In this document: piece after piece, positions 35,578 to 46,338 of the stretch
Layout: each line of letters opens with the position of its first letter
Position numbering within the stretch: the first letter of the stretch is position 1
Program-made: the position numbers and the translations under genes
Notes under the pieces: generated by a model
Seen by the model: the letters and a program-made list of their open reading frames with translations, nothing else
Told to the model about the DNA's origin: nothing
The model's database searches: none
NCBI RefSeq assembly: GCF_032362555.1
Contig: NC_083523.1
Location: forward strand, 2,827,501-2,891,500
From: Amyelois transitella
Taxonomy: Eukaryota > Arthropoda > Insecta > Lepidoptera > Pyralidae
Direction of reading: 5' to 3'
Length of the DNA stretch: 64,000 nucleotides

Positions 35578-35712
35578 CGTAGCATGAGACGCACGACGCC
35601 ATTTTTATCGCGCAAAAAACTATCACTGTTTCGATATTTATTATGAGGTAAAACGAGACAGCGATAGTTTTTCGCGCGGTAACAACGACGTCGCACGTGT
35701 CATGGTACCGGG
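35578..35712. mobile_element. Hairpin MITE-like element H, copy 4, most complete
   Basis: Left outer arm CCGTAGCATGAGACGCACGA, then CGCCATTTTTATCGCGCAAAA and CTATCACTGTTTCG. The loop is ATATTTATTATGAGG. The right arm is GACAGCGATAGTTTTTCGCGCG and then CGACGTCGCACGTGTCATGG. The arms are approximate reverse complements over about 55 bp. Confidence 0.8.
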
Positions 35713-35787
35713 GCTCGAAGCGAAGATAAACATAGTGTGTTCTAGTTGTTATTTTTCACATACAGATTGTAAAATTGGAATTCTTCA

Positions 35788-36165
35788 TTTAGGCGATGGG
35801 CTAGCAAACTCTTTTTTTTTATATACTCGACAAATTACACATATTGAGTTAGCCTCGATGTAAGTTCGAGACTTGTGTTACGAGATACTAACTCAACGAT
35901 ACTTTATTTCATCAATCATCAAATAATATATATAAATACATCCAACACCCAGGCCAATCAGAAATAGTTCCTTTCTCATCATGCCCTGGCCGGGATTCGA
36001 ACCAAAGACCTCCGGTGTCACAGACAAGCGTATTACCGCTGCGCCACAGAGGCCGTCAAAACTACTCCATTTGAATCTGAGTTCCCTCATTACGCTGAAC
36101 ATGGTCTTTGTCTTTTCGAGACTGTTGACTCAGTTTACCCCGTAAGATAAAAATATTATTATTGA
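35788..36165 (+). repeat. SINE-A interrupted by SINE-B
   Basis: SINE-A sequence ('GGCGATGGGCTAGCAAACT') stops at about 35810 and resumes at about 36059 ('AAACTACTCCATTTGAATCTG'). The gap is filled by a minus-strand SINE-B. AAACT flanks both sides and fits a target-site duplication. Confidence 0.8.
35811..36058 (-). mobile_element. SINE-B (tRNA-derived) nested in SINE-A
   Basis: Minus strand: GGCCTCTGTGGCGCAGCGGT (A box), then GGTTCGAATCCCGGCC (B box), 'AGGGCATGATGAGAAAGGAAC', and the tail GTTGAGTTAGTATCTCGTAA. It ends in an A/T-rich tail at 35811-35825. Confidence 0.85.
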
Positions 36166-36621
36166 TTTTATATATGTATGTTTAAATTTGATTAATCCAC
36201 ATCGCCTTTGAATTAATAAATGAGTCCAACAGTTAGGCTGTTCATAATATTATTATAGATTTATTAATAGTTACAATTTTTTTTAAATGCAATAGAAACA
36301 TTTTAAATACATATTTCCGGTCATTGTAAGACTAGAAAATATGTATTATATTGTCACTATCAAGTTATTATAGAATAGTGATCAAATATTATTAATGGGA
36401 AATGCAATATAATATCCAGAGCAAGATATTAAATTCTTTATTGGCGCTCAAATCAATTGGAACTTTTTAATACGGCATTCGTGTTAAAAAAGTTTTGACG
36501 TGACGACGGAAAGTAAAAATGATATTGAGATATTCAGAACAGATTGAGAGTTAAGTGACTTTTTTCTGTCTATCCCATAAAGGTTAGGTTTAATTTTTTG
36601 ACCAAACTTCATTATGGGAAA

Positions 36622-36745
36622 GTAAGGAATCATCGCGCGAAAAACTATCGCCGTTTCGCTTTTTATTATGACATGAAACGGGACAGCGATAGTTTTTCGC
36701 GCGATAAAAACGGCGTCGCGCGTGCCGTGCTACGGGGGCTGCGTT
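36622..36745. mobile_element. Hairpin MITE-like element H, copy 5
   Basis: ATCGCGCGAAAAACTATCGC, then CGTTTCGCTTTTTATTATGA, then GAAACGGGACAGCGATAG and TTTTTCGCGCGATAAAAACG, ending GCGTCGCGCGTGCCGTGCTA. The inner arms pair almost perfectly. Confidence 0.8.
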
Positions 36746-37532
36746 CTTCAGAGATAATTAATAAGAATTATCCATACTAATATTAGTATGTTATGAATTT
36801 TTATTAACAGCCAAAAAGTAGTTTTATTCAGAACCTCGGCCCGTTCACTTCAGAAGTAGTAACATACTTTTAAACATTTCTTACAGATTCTAGTATCATT
36901 AGAATAACCATCACATTCTTCTCATATAAAATTAAATAGAATTAATAATCTGAAAATAGGTCACATCTGCCCACATTGGTTCGATTTCAACCTTCATATG
37001 TCACGAACATACAACAGTGTCAGTTTGTGACACTGCATACTATTTCTGTGTTGTTTTAATAATTTATAAAAAAAAACTTAAACAAACTTAGAAGTACATA
37101 CTTACTCTAAAGAAAACTGAAGCTGAATTGGACAGTATTTTTTATATACCAAATTCGTAATTTCAAGTTTTCAAACGAGCATTATAACCTTACAGAAGCA
37201 TTTATCAATCGAATGGGCAAATTAATTATTCTTTAAATAACCATCATTTATATAAAAAAAGAACAAGAACATCAACCTATGTAGCTAAAATTCAGAAGTA
37301 GGTTCTTAATGGCCTCTCAAAAGCCCTTTCTGGTATCATGTCTAAGGAATAATCGTAAATATCTACACCCACGCGGCTCTGGCTGCTATCCCTCGGGATC
37401 GTGGCGAGCATATAAGTAGTGTAATTGAGGAACGACAATGGAACAACTGACCTTATAATCCGGAAAATATTGTTCATACAAAGGCGATTTTTACAGGGAG
37501 GTCGTCATGAAAGGAGATTAAACTTAAAAGCA

Positions 37533-37640
37533 CTAAATAAACGCGTAAAACTATCGCTGAACTGTTTTATGTCATAATAAAAAGCGGAACAGCGATAGTT
37601 TTTCGCGCGATTAAAACGGTGACGCACGTGCACACGAAAG
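37533..37640. mobile_element. Hairpin MITE-like element H, copy 6
   Basis: ACGCGTAAAACTATCGCTGA, a loop containing TCATAATAAAAAGCGG, and the right arm ACAGCGATAGTTTTTCGCGC, then GATTAAAACGGTGACGCACG. Confidence 0.75.
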
Positions 37641-37954
37641 TCTGTTTTTTAAAAGGGTTATAAAAATTTCAAAAAAATGTGTTAGACATACAAGTAGTTA
37701 TAATAATCTTTCAGATACGCGACAGTCATTTTGGGAACTAATTTAGGTTATATTTATAAGTGTCACGCTCAAAAATAAGTGTGATAAATGTATTATACAT
37801 TTTAACACCGCGAACACGGCAACGTCATTTTTTTTGTGCTAAATATTAGGGAAATAAATATAAGTTCAAATAACTTTAACTCAGATAGTACCTATCTGAC
37901 TTTGGATCCGGCAAAATTTTTATTACTTATTTCATAGTATTATATCAATCAATT

Positions 37955-38145
37955 TGTAGCGGCCGTTCAGCCTCTATGCACAAACAGACTCTTCGAATTG
38001 ACATTTTAGATGACCAAAACCGACTGAAAGACTTATGAAAAAAAGGACAATCGAAACTAAGACGAGACGACAATATGACATCTTGAACAGGCAAAATTCT
38101 GTTTTATTATATTTAGACACGACCTAACAGACCCTCGGCCGTTCA
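37955..38145 (+). repeat. Left LTR of an eroded LTR retrotransposon
   Basis: About 191 bp starting TGTAGCGGCCGTT and ending GGCCGTTCA. It is matched over its length by 40140-40333 in the same orientation. Shared blocks: 'AAAACCGACTGA', 'GACTTATGAAAAAAA', 'CATCTTGAACAGGCAAAATTCTGTTTTA' and 'AGACACGACCTAACAGAC'. TG...CA ends and the retroelement coding remnant between the copies support an LTR pair. Confidence 0.8.
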
Positions 38146-38699
38146 CATTTCAAAATACATTGGTAATAATTCTCGAGATAACTTAAGGGCGCACGCTTCA
38201 TTGCTTTATTGGTGGAACTTAGTTAAATTTTCTAGATATCAACTTGCTGGATCAAAATTAAATTCCCCTTCATTATTAACCAGAAATCTGAGAATACAGA
38301 AATTGAAACTTCCATTCCTAGTTTTAGTCAGCATTTCAAACGGCAAATGATTGCCGGCGCATTTCAAGTAACCCCTGGATTTCCACTTGGCTTCTAGAAA
38401 TCTCTACGGGTAAGCGGCGCTCTCGCCCCATTTAGCACTATAGACTAACATATTAATAGACAAAACAAATTTAAATTTCCACTTTTTCGTTTGTCATTCT
38501 GTTTGTTACACAAAATGGTCTTGGTCATAATAGAAACTTAATGACAACTCTGTAGTATTTTTGAAATTTCCCATGGATGCCGTAAAAGGTGAGTCCCGGA
38601 AAATTTTGGGTGCAAACTTCGAACATACCATAGACAGGCATTCTATTACGCAAATTGATAAACATTAAACTATTAGAAGGAAAAATTTAAGTATTTTTA

Positions 38700-39350
38700 A
38701 AAAATACCTACATACAAGAAATATCAAGACATACAGGAACAAATTGAACTTGAATCTGAAGATGACAATTTACAACAAGAAATCGAATACAAGTTCGAAT
38801 TTGAAGAATCTTACATTGACATGAAATCGAAGTTATTAACTATACAAAAGTCAAATACAAGAACTGAAATAGAACTTACTACACCCAGTACAAGTGGTGT
38901 GAATACATTTTCAATAGGAAACTGTATCCAATTTAACTTTCAACCACTACAGGAAAACGTATTGTTGAAAGCATTTGCCAAAAGACTCAATATATATCTT
39001 CTACTCAATAAAATTACAGATCCGAAAACTAAAACATGTATATTTCTTACTACGATATCTGCAGAATCACACGAAAAATTATATGATCTCTGCACACCTG
39101 AAGATCCATAAAATAAATCTTTTGAAGAGCTTATACTTATTTAGATGAATATTTAGATCCAAAGCCTAGTATACGGGCAATACATACTTTTATTATACAT
39201 ACTTTTATTTCCCGAATGCAAAAACAAGATGAAAATATTTCGACATAATTATGCATCTGAACTAAAATCTGACTTTCAATGAAAATTGAATAAATACTCA
39301 ATATAAGTTTTGGCGAAGAGTCATTGATCCAAGCCTTAGCTTAGGAATCC
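38700..39350 (+). pseudogene. Degraded Gag remnant of the LTR retrotransposon
   Basis: An open frame covers about 38700-39108, with the only in-frame ATG late at 38821. It shows an acidic coiled N-terminal part and then KLYDLCTPEDP, a motif typical of Gypsy-type Gag proteins in insects. After the stop at 39109 related codons continue in broken frames (SFEEL, then FGEESLIQAL near 39313). No protease, reverse transcriptase or integrase remains between the LTRs. This is an old inactive copy. Confidence 0.65.
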
Positions 39351-39484
39351 GAAAAATTTCTTGTATAGCTCTGCCGGCTTTTTTGTCCTCTATCCACAGC
39401 ACATTTAATCCCGTAGACAATATCCTTGATGCCCCTACGAGATTGCGTGCATGATTGAGGCCACAAATGCCTGGCTAACCGGAC

Positions 39485-40075
39485 CGTGTCCAAATCTACC
39501 CTCCAAACTACAAAGCCAAAGGGCCTAGGATTCCATTTCCTCTACAGTTATATTCAGTTCACTCTTTGAAAATTCCTTAAGCCGAGATAAGGCCAGGCTA
39601 TAAGCCATGTCCAGACCAGAGTCCGAACATTGGGTTCATCCCTATCCATCTCCTGCTTTGGGAACTTTTCTCAATTCCCTAACTCTTCGCGTGGCTCGGC
39701 TCGGAGTCGAGGCTGAAGTCTGCGTAGACCACAGCTGTGCCTCTTGTGGAGTTTCTGTAGATCGCCTTGGTCACTATGGTCTTGCCTTCTCCTCGGGTGC
39801 CAGTCCTACCTCCCTGTGACTAGTAAACAGGCTAGTGCGACGGCGGACGCCCGGGATCTGTTTTAGACTAGTAAATACAGTCTCAGTTTCTCGGCACCCA
39901 GTACGAGTTCGCCCCCTTTGGTGTCGAGAGACACAGTCCTTGGGACAGGAGCGTGCGGAAGCTTCACAAGGTGCTCAGCATACGTCTGAGAAAGGCAGCT
40001 TTCTTGCGTAGCGTATGGCTATTGCAATAGAGCACTGATGATGAAGATGCTGCCTGCGTGATGAGAATCCTTCCT
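39485..40075 (+). pseudogene. LINE C-terminal ORF fragment inside the LTR element
   Basis: The plus strand reads SKLQSQRA, then a TAG stop where the 5.5-kb copy has a Trp codon, then SLSRDKARL. It continues into PSPALGTFLNSLTLRVA and DHSCASCGVSVDRLGHYGLA, the H-x-C-x2-C-G ... VD-x2-G-x-HGL motif at the C-terminus of many lepidopteran non-LTR retrotransposon polyproteins. Frameshifts follow. It lies between the two LTRs, so it inserted into, or recombined with, the LTR element. Confidence 0.7.
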
Positions 40076-40139
40076 AGGGGTCAAAATTTAAATAATAATC
40101 TTTTTAGTCTATAATTAATAATAGTTTTTTTTTTATTAT

Positions 40140-40333
40140 TGTAGCGGCCGTTAAGCCTCCATGGACAAACGAGACTCTTTGACTTGACAATTTAGATGAC
40201 TAAAACCGACTGACAGACTTATGAAAAAAAAGGAGAATCGACACAAAGACAAGATGACGATAAGACATCTTGAACAGGCAAAATTCTGTTTTACTATATT
40301 TAGACACGACCTAACAGACTCTCGGCCCGTTCA
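40140..40333 (+). repeat. Right LTR of the eroded LTR retrotransposon
   Basis: Second copy of the 37955-38145 sequence. CAATT precedes the left LTR (37950-37954) and also occurs at the very end of the right LTR (40332-40336). It is a possible target-site duplication overlapping the terminal CA. Confidence 0.8.
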
Positions 40334-41159
40334 ATTATTAAGTAATATTAAGTCTTAAGTAATATTTTAGTTCGGTAAAACAATAATTTTGTAAAATTTG
40401 AAATTCAACAAAACCAATAAATTACTTATTATAAAGGTTATCACTATCTTGGTAAGAAGAAAAAAAGGCACGGTATCGATAGACCGAGTCAAACCAGCCT
40501 CCATATTGTGTGACCACTCCATACATACCTTTAGATCACCCAACAAACACACATATTCCGTTCGTTCCTCTACACTGGAATACTAATTTATTTCTTCCAT
40601 ATTTAGCTTATATTCTTTTCTGTCTACTCTTCCTCTGACTGCGCTTCACCTTCTATAAAGTAAGCCTTCAACTTCACATAAATACTAAGAACCACCTTTT
40701 TTTTAAAGCGGTCACAAAAGGAATCTGGCATAGTTTAGCTTTAACTATCAGTGTTCTCCAAACAAAAACGAAACTATAATGGCGAAGCTGTAATGCATAC
40801 GAGTACTTTCATATTTTACAAAATTTTACCGTTTCATAGAGATATTTTGCCGAGACATTAATAAAGGAAAATATCCTTACAATGTCTACGTACGCACAAC
40901 CCAGAATACATTAAAAAAAAGATTACATATCTATTTCCTTGTTGTGTCTATACGCTAGTTCAAGTAGCATTTTGTTCGTCGACGTTGCATTCTCAAGCAC
41001 CTCTCATATGAAGGCTTCGACTGTAACTTATTATTGCCATGTCAGCAATTTTAACCTTACATTAGCTAACTAGTTCCGGCCAGAGGATTCGCTTCTGCGG
41101 GAGTTTTCAGAATTAAAAGTTGTATACTGAAACTCCTTTCCTATATCCTTCTTTATCCT
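40334..41159. other. Intergenic, no gene seen
   Basis: Two overlapping short open frames near 40367-40586 on opposite strands show no domain. No splice-bounded exon recognised. Confidence 0.5.
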
Positions 41160-41336
41160 GACATTATAGGCTAACTAACTTGGGATTCTCCTTTTAGGCG
41201 ATAGGCTAGCAATCTGTCACTATCTAAATCCCAATTACTTAATTAAGCCATACGGCTTAACGTGGATTTTCAGTCTTTGTGACATTGCTGGCTCTGTCTA
41301 CCCCGTAAGCGATAAAATCGTATGTATGTATGTTTA
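41160..41336 (+). repeat. SINE-A 3' half
   Basis: Starts AACTTGGGATTCTCCTTTTA, continues 'GGCGATAGGCTAGCAATCTGTCAC', and ends 'TCTACCCCGTAAGCGATAAAATCGTATGTATGTATG'. Confidence 0.85.
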
Positions 41337-41339
41337 AAT

Positions 41340-41466
41340 AGGTTCCTAACCCATCGCCTAAAAGAAGAATTCCAAGTTTATCAGCCTAATACCCTTAGTC
41401 GCCTTTTACGACATCCATGGAAAAGAGAGAAAGTACTCCTATTCTAGTGGCGAGAACCACACGGCA
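41340..41466 (-). repeat. SINE-A 5' half, abutting an opposite-strand copy
   Basis: Minus-strand SINE-A from the head GCCGTGTGGTTCTCGCC through 'CTAGCCCATCGCCTAAAAGAAGAAT'-equivalent sequence. It adjoins the plus-strand 3' half, so together they cover the element once but in opposite directions. Confidence 0.8.
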
Positions 41467-41859
41467 TCTATTAAAATACCAACAAAAACCTATTCATAAG
41501 TTTGTAAATAAATATCATCTCACTATTATTTGTCAAGTAACAAATTTTCCTCAAAATAACCTTCGTAATTCGGACGTCTAACAATAGATAATTTCAACGA
41601 AAATTATGATAAATGAGCATTATTTGTCAAAATTAAACCCGACCGTTTCCAACTGTCACGAGTGCTTGGAAAATTCCGGCGATATTGGCAAAGTTTGAAT
41701 CGGACTCTCTATCGATAAAGTAAAACCCGTCGTATACGGCCCTTCATTCTTATAATGCTTTTTTATTATCTGTATGTACCTACATATGTATGTGAAACAC
41801 CATTTCCACACAAATCCACATTTGTTTTTAAAAACTTGTATAGTATATTGTTTTATTTT

Positions 41860-42161
41860 GTCAACCGCCGTTATATATATGTATATATATCTCTCTTTTC
41901 ATTCCGCACAATACGATAGTGACAGCATATGTGGTTTCTTCGGAGCTCGAAAACACTCGACGGCTTACGAATGGAGCCATAGAATATTTCAAATTTAAAC
42001 CAGTGAATGTAGAAAAAATATGGCCGCATATTGACCGCTCCGCTCACAATTAATAAAATTAGTGAAAGTGCGTGTTAATAAAAAAAAGTTAAAGTTTAAT
42101 CCTTGAAACAAGAAGAACCCTGGCCAGGGCCCAAAAAGCCAACAAACAAGAAGTTAAGGTA
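41860..42161 (+). other. Possible non-coding first exon
   Basis: The stretch ends in CAACAAACAAGAAGTTAAG followed by GTACGTG, an excellent splice-donor consensus, and reads like a 5' leader. The next plus-strand gene is the MADF-BESS gene at 47.8 kb, which has an acceptor-like TTTTTACAG just before its start codon. The link is speculative and no transcript is available. Confidence 0.2.
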
Positions 42162-42239
42162 CGTGTTGTGCGTTTCACATTCCCGCTTCCCGCTTCTTCC
42201 TTTCGGATTTTCAATTTTCACTCTTAACCAAAAATCCAG

Positions 42240-42260
42240 CGATATATATATATATATATG
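42240..42260. repeat. AT dinucleotide microsatellite
   Basis: Ten consecutive AT units follow CCAGCG. Confidence 0.9.
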
Positions 42261-42949
42261 CTGATTGTGGTGGTTATCATCTCATAACATATGTACTTTT
42301 GTTGCTTGTGTTTGTCATTTCCAATATTTTCTGTGTCAATAAACTGGCAAATAAATAAATAAATATGGGGTAAAAACCTTGGGTCCGTGGGGTTCCTCAG
42401 CTCATCAGAAACTTCTTAGGTCAAAGATTAAGCATTTCCATTCAACGTAGCAATGCAACCAGCCTTCTTGGCACGCTTCCGTGGGTAAACATTCTCTTTT
42501 TATTTATTTAATTAATATTTTTTTATATATAATCATGTATTTTTCTAACTAAGATTGTTTGTGAGTTGAGATCTTGTGAACGACGTTCTTATAAATACAA
42601 AGCGACCGCATTTTTCTTCATCAAGATACAAACTTTCCTCTTTTCCCTGTTTTCATTTTAAAAGATGTTTATTAAAAGTAGCTATCAGTCTATTAAGTAG
42701 CATCACTTTTTCTTTTTAATAAACATGGACTAGTAAGAAATGATTCAAAGTAGTTATACTCTGCAAGTTCATACAGGAGACGCTTCGTGATAATATTTCT
42801 TAATGATTCTTATATTCTGGCTTATATGTAATACACACGGTTTAGTTGACAGCTCGTCATTTTACGTATTTCGATAATAAATATAGAGGTAACTCAGCCA
42901 CCCTCATCCACCTGACATTTTAATAACAGTTTAATATTCTTTTAAATTT

Positions 42950-43070
42950 TTTTCTAACTATTTAAATCTCAGTTCTATCATTAAGCCTTACAGCTGAACG
43001 CGGCCTGTCAGTCTTTCAAGACTGCCAGCTCTGTCTACTCCGCAAAGGATTTAGACATGATTAAATGAAT
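42950..43070 (+). repeat. SINE-A 3' third
   Basis: 'ATCTCAGTTCTATCATTAAGCC', 'TACAGCTGAACGCGGCC', 'AAGACTGCCAGCTCTGTCTACTCCGCAAAGG'. Confidence 0.8.
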
Positions 43071-44734
43071 ATTAATAAATTGAATATTCTTGTGGAATAT
43101 TAAACTTACCTGTTTCAGTGTGGGGAAAAAATGTAAAAAAAAAATGTGCTACGAACCCATAATTTATATATCTGTAAATGAAAATAGCTTTATTAGAAAA
43201 AATCAACTAACATGGTTATGAATGTTTAGTTATAAAATATCACATTTTTAACATAACATAACCAGTTACAAATTTTTATATTTCATTCAAATGAATTCCT
43301 ACTGAATTAAAAAGTACTAATTATATTTATTCACGTTACGTCAGGCTTATTACAAATGATATAAGAAAAATCACGAGCCCATGGCTTATTCAGAAACTCA
43401 CACGCAATAAAAATAACCCTAAAACTATGTAAGGAATGATTTATCACTGGCAGTCCCAATGTTGCACTTACCTGTTAGAGTTATTCCCGAAAAGGTTATT
43501 GAAATAAGGACATTTAAAAAAAACAATTTACTCTTTGGTCCAAATAATCCTATTTGTTTAAACTATTTATAAATAAAACTGGCCACTAAGAAAAAAAAAA
43601 CCAAAAATAGAATGTTAAGTCAGATATTATTTAAAAAAGCGTATTATTAAAAAATATTAGTTCATTGTAGCTCATATCCTAATTAATGATCTTAATTGTG
43701 TTATCAAACTACCTTTATCAGTTATTATAGTTCAGTGTTACATTCAAGCAAGTGCAGTTTTAGTTTTACTATCAATAATTCCCACCGTCAGTTTCTCAAA
43801 ATCAAACCAAGATCAGCTCCATAGAACTTCAGCTTTAGTTTCAATGATCAGTTATGTATTTAACACTATTAATTTTACAAACAAATTGTTACCCGTTGAA
43901 GAGAGGAGGTATAAATAAACCATATCTTACATTGCATTATAAAATTGGTAGTTTCGGTTAAAAATTGTTCAAAAAGAGCATAAGGTACTAATACGTTGTT
44001 TCATTTCTCTCAAAGTCATAAATTACGCAGAATTATAAATTCACAAACATATTTCTATGACAAAATGCCGAGAGTGCTTAGGTATCCGTATAATACTTGT
44101 ACACATCATAAATAAATAAAAAAAATGGAGTTATATATCGAAGATCTGAACTCTTTGATTTCATAACTAGTCATCATCCAAAAATAATATGAAAAAAAGT
44201 AATAAATTACGTAATAAGTACTATTAATAAAAGTTATTATTTGTAAGTATTAAAAACGCAGTCTTATTGCGATGATGGTTATATACTAATTTAGCATATG
44301 GTACCCTCTACATAGTAACTTAGGTAATCTTTAGATTTTGGAGAACAATAAAGACATTTCTGATTCTATTTCTGATTGGAAAATGGTCGAATTGTAATTG
44401 TAAAGGCATCGTGCTACAAAATCTCAATAATTTGCAACCTGATCTAATCCGTTCACATTACCGAGAATACGTCTCTCCAAGTGATGACTCAACGATTTGA
44501 GCAGACATTGATGTATCACTTGCTACCAAACAAAGCTTTCTTACTCACCAGAAGGTTAAATTATTTCTTGCTACTTAGTATCCAATCCATTTCTTTATGT
44601 GTGTAACATACATTAAGAAACTTAAGATAATTAGTTCTACATTCATTCATATTTTTTAATGTAGACAATGTGCATTGGTCCACGATTTAGATTTAAGATA
44701 TCTATATTTGTAAATTGACCGGCGACTAGGGGAA
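43071..44734. other. Intergenic, no gene or named repeat seen
   Basis: Very AT-rich, without open frames of note. This is the longest stretch in the window where I can assign neither a gene nor a repeat family. Confidence 0.5.
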
Positions 44735-44885
44735 AATAAACTTAGGAGTCTTCTTGTAGCCAATGGGCAAGCCTAACTGTCACTATTTCAATTTCCATAA
44801 CTAAGACATACCTACAGCTGAATGTGGTCTTTTAGTCTTTTCATAGCATAGGATATAGACGTGATTATGTGAATGTTTATCAACA
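44735..44885 (+). repeat. SINE-A, degraded 3' half
   Basis: 'CTTAGGAGTCTTCTTGTAGCC.ATGGGC', 'CTGTCACTATTTCAA', 'ACAGCTGAATGTGGTC', 'GGATATAGACGTGATTATGTG'. Confidence 0.7.
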
Positions 44886-45049
44886 GCCACTTTATAATTA
44901 CAGGTATCCCATATTTTTCATTTGCTTTGATCCCTTTCAAGGACAATAAGCATTCTGTGACCTACAAACCCTTTGAAGGCCTAAGCCTATGCCGCCCTAA
45001 GAGCTCTCAATACCAAACAACCAGACAACAGAAATAAAATTTTCTGTGT

Positions 45050-45440
45050 GCCGTGTGGTTCCCGGCACCAATATTATAAAAGAATAGGAATTTGGAATAG
45101 GATATTCCATGCCGGAATATCGTACTCCATGCCTTTTCCATGGATGTCGTAAAAGGCGACTATGGGAGTGGCTTATAAACTTAGGATTCTCCGCTGGTAG
45201 TCGATGCCGATGTCTATACCCCTTACGTGGTAAAATGAGCCAAAAGTCTTAAAAAGACTGAATGGTCATGTTCAGCTAAACTTAATGATGGGACTGAGAT
45301 TCAAGTAGTGACAGGTTGCAAGCCCATCGTCAACAATCTCAAGTTTATGAGCCTTTCCCGTAGTCACCTATTTCGACAGCTATGGAAGGATGTGGAGTAT
45401 CCTATTCTCAATCGCAATGAACCACACGGCACATATACTA
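45050..45440. repeat. Head-to-tail-inverted pair of SINE-A copies
   Basis: 45050-45205 is a plus-strand 5' half (GTGCCGTGTGGTTCCCGGCA to GGATTCTCCG). 45207-45440 is a nearly complete minus-strand copy ending ATGAACCACACGGCAC. Together they form a long imperfect inverted repeat. Confidence 0.8.
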
Positions 45441-45884
45441 AAGTCACTAAAGGGAAGTTTGCCTGGGGAACCGCGACTCCGACAATGTTGTATCGGAGGT
45501 ATGTATATTGCTCCAATCCGTGAAATCTTTGCTTGCGCGATTTAGACTTTTCACTGTTTTTGACTTATAGCGTCGTGTAATTTTGTTTTTGTGTCTTGTA
45601 GCGTAGAGATGTCGCCACAAGTATCTGAGTAAGTTCTACGAAAACAAATATTTTATAATTCCCATTAGTGTACCAAGAGTATCTTTGTAAAACTTATTAG
45701 TGGAATTTTTACAGAGCAATGGTTGTACGAAGTATGAGTAGGTATTCGTTTCTGTTAACAACTTTAATGTGTGTTCTCGCTTTGAATGCAAGTCAAAGGC
45801 AAATGTAGTCCCAATTCACGCCAAATGCTGCTACTAAGTTTAGGGTTTTTACATATTGCGTCTTATGACACTAGTATAAAAACA
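45441..45884. other. Intergenic, no gene seen
   Basis: No recognised exon or repeat between the inverted SINE-A pair and the perfect hairpin. Confidence 0.5.
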
Positions 45885-45928
45885 TTCAAAACGTATAACC
45901 AAGTACCTACTTGGTTATACGTTTTGAA
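45885..45928. repeat. Perfect 21-bp inverted repeat with 2-base spacer
   Basis: Left arm 45885-45905 (TTCAAAACGTATAACCAAGT plus A), spacer CC, right arm 45908-45928, fully complementary. It could extrude as a tight hairpin. Confidence 0.95.
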
Positions 45929-46014
45929 GTACCTAACAAACATACCAAAAAAAAAGTTTTTGATACCAAGTTGATAAGCTCTGACATACCTAGCATTATA
46001 GTGGCGACAAATAC

Positions 46015-46160
46015 ACATTCATACATCATCATGGTCATGCCTATATCCCTTGCGGGGTAGACAGAGCCAACAGTCTTGAAAAGACTAAATGGCCACATTC
46101 AGCTATTTGGCTTTAAGATAGAATTGGGATTCAAATAGTGATAGTTTGTAAGCCAATCGC

Positions 46161-46226
<66 letters not shown>

Positions 46227-46327
46227 AGTTTGTAAGCCTATCCCTTAGTCGCCTTTTACGACATCCATGGGAAAGAGATGGAATGGACCTATTCTTTTTT
46301 GTATTGGTTCCGGGAACCACACGGCAA
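46015..46327 (-). repeat. SINE-A full length with expanded poly-A tract
   Basis: Minus-strand copy ending 'GGTTCCGGGAACCACACGGCA'. The family's A-rich position (normally five to seven A after 'GCCT' on the plus strand) is expanded here to about 57 uninterrupted A at 46164-46220. Confidence 0.9.
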
Positions 46328-46338
46328 TACCGGGAACC

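Noticed and set aside
37292-37477. Minus-strand frame of 61 codons with fairly balanced composition
   Set aside because: No recognisable motif, no splice context, and no second copy in the window to test conservation.
46283-46338. N-terminal start of the zinc-knuckle frame inside SINE-A
   Set aside because: The ATG and first codons are SINE sequence. The LINE insertion begins at 46339, so the apparent fusion is accidental.
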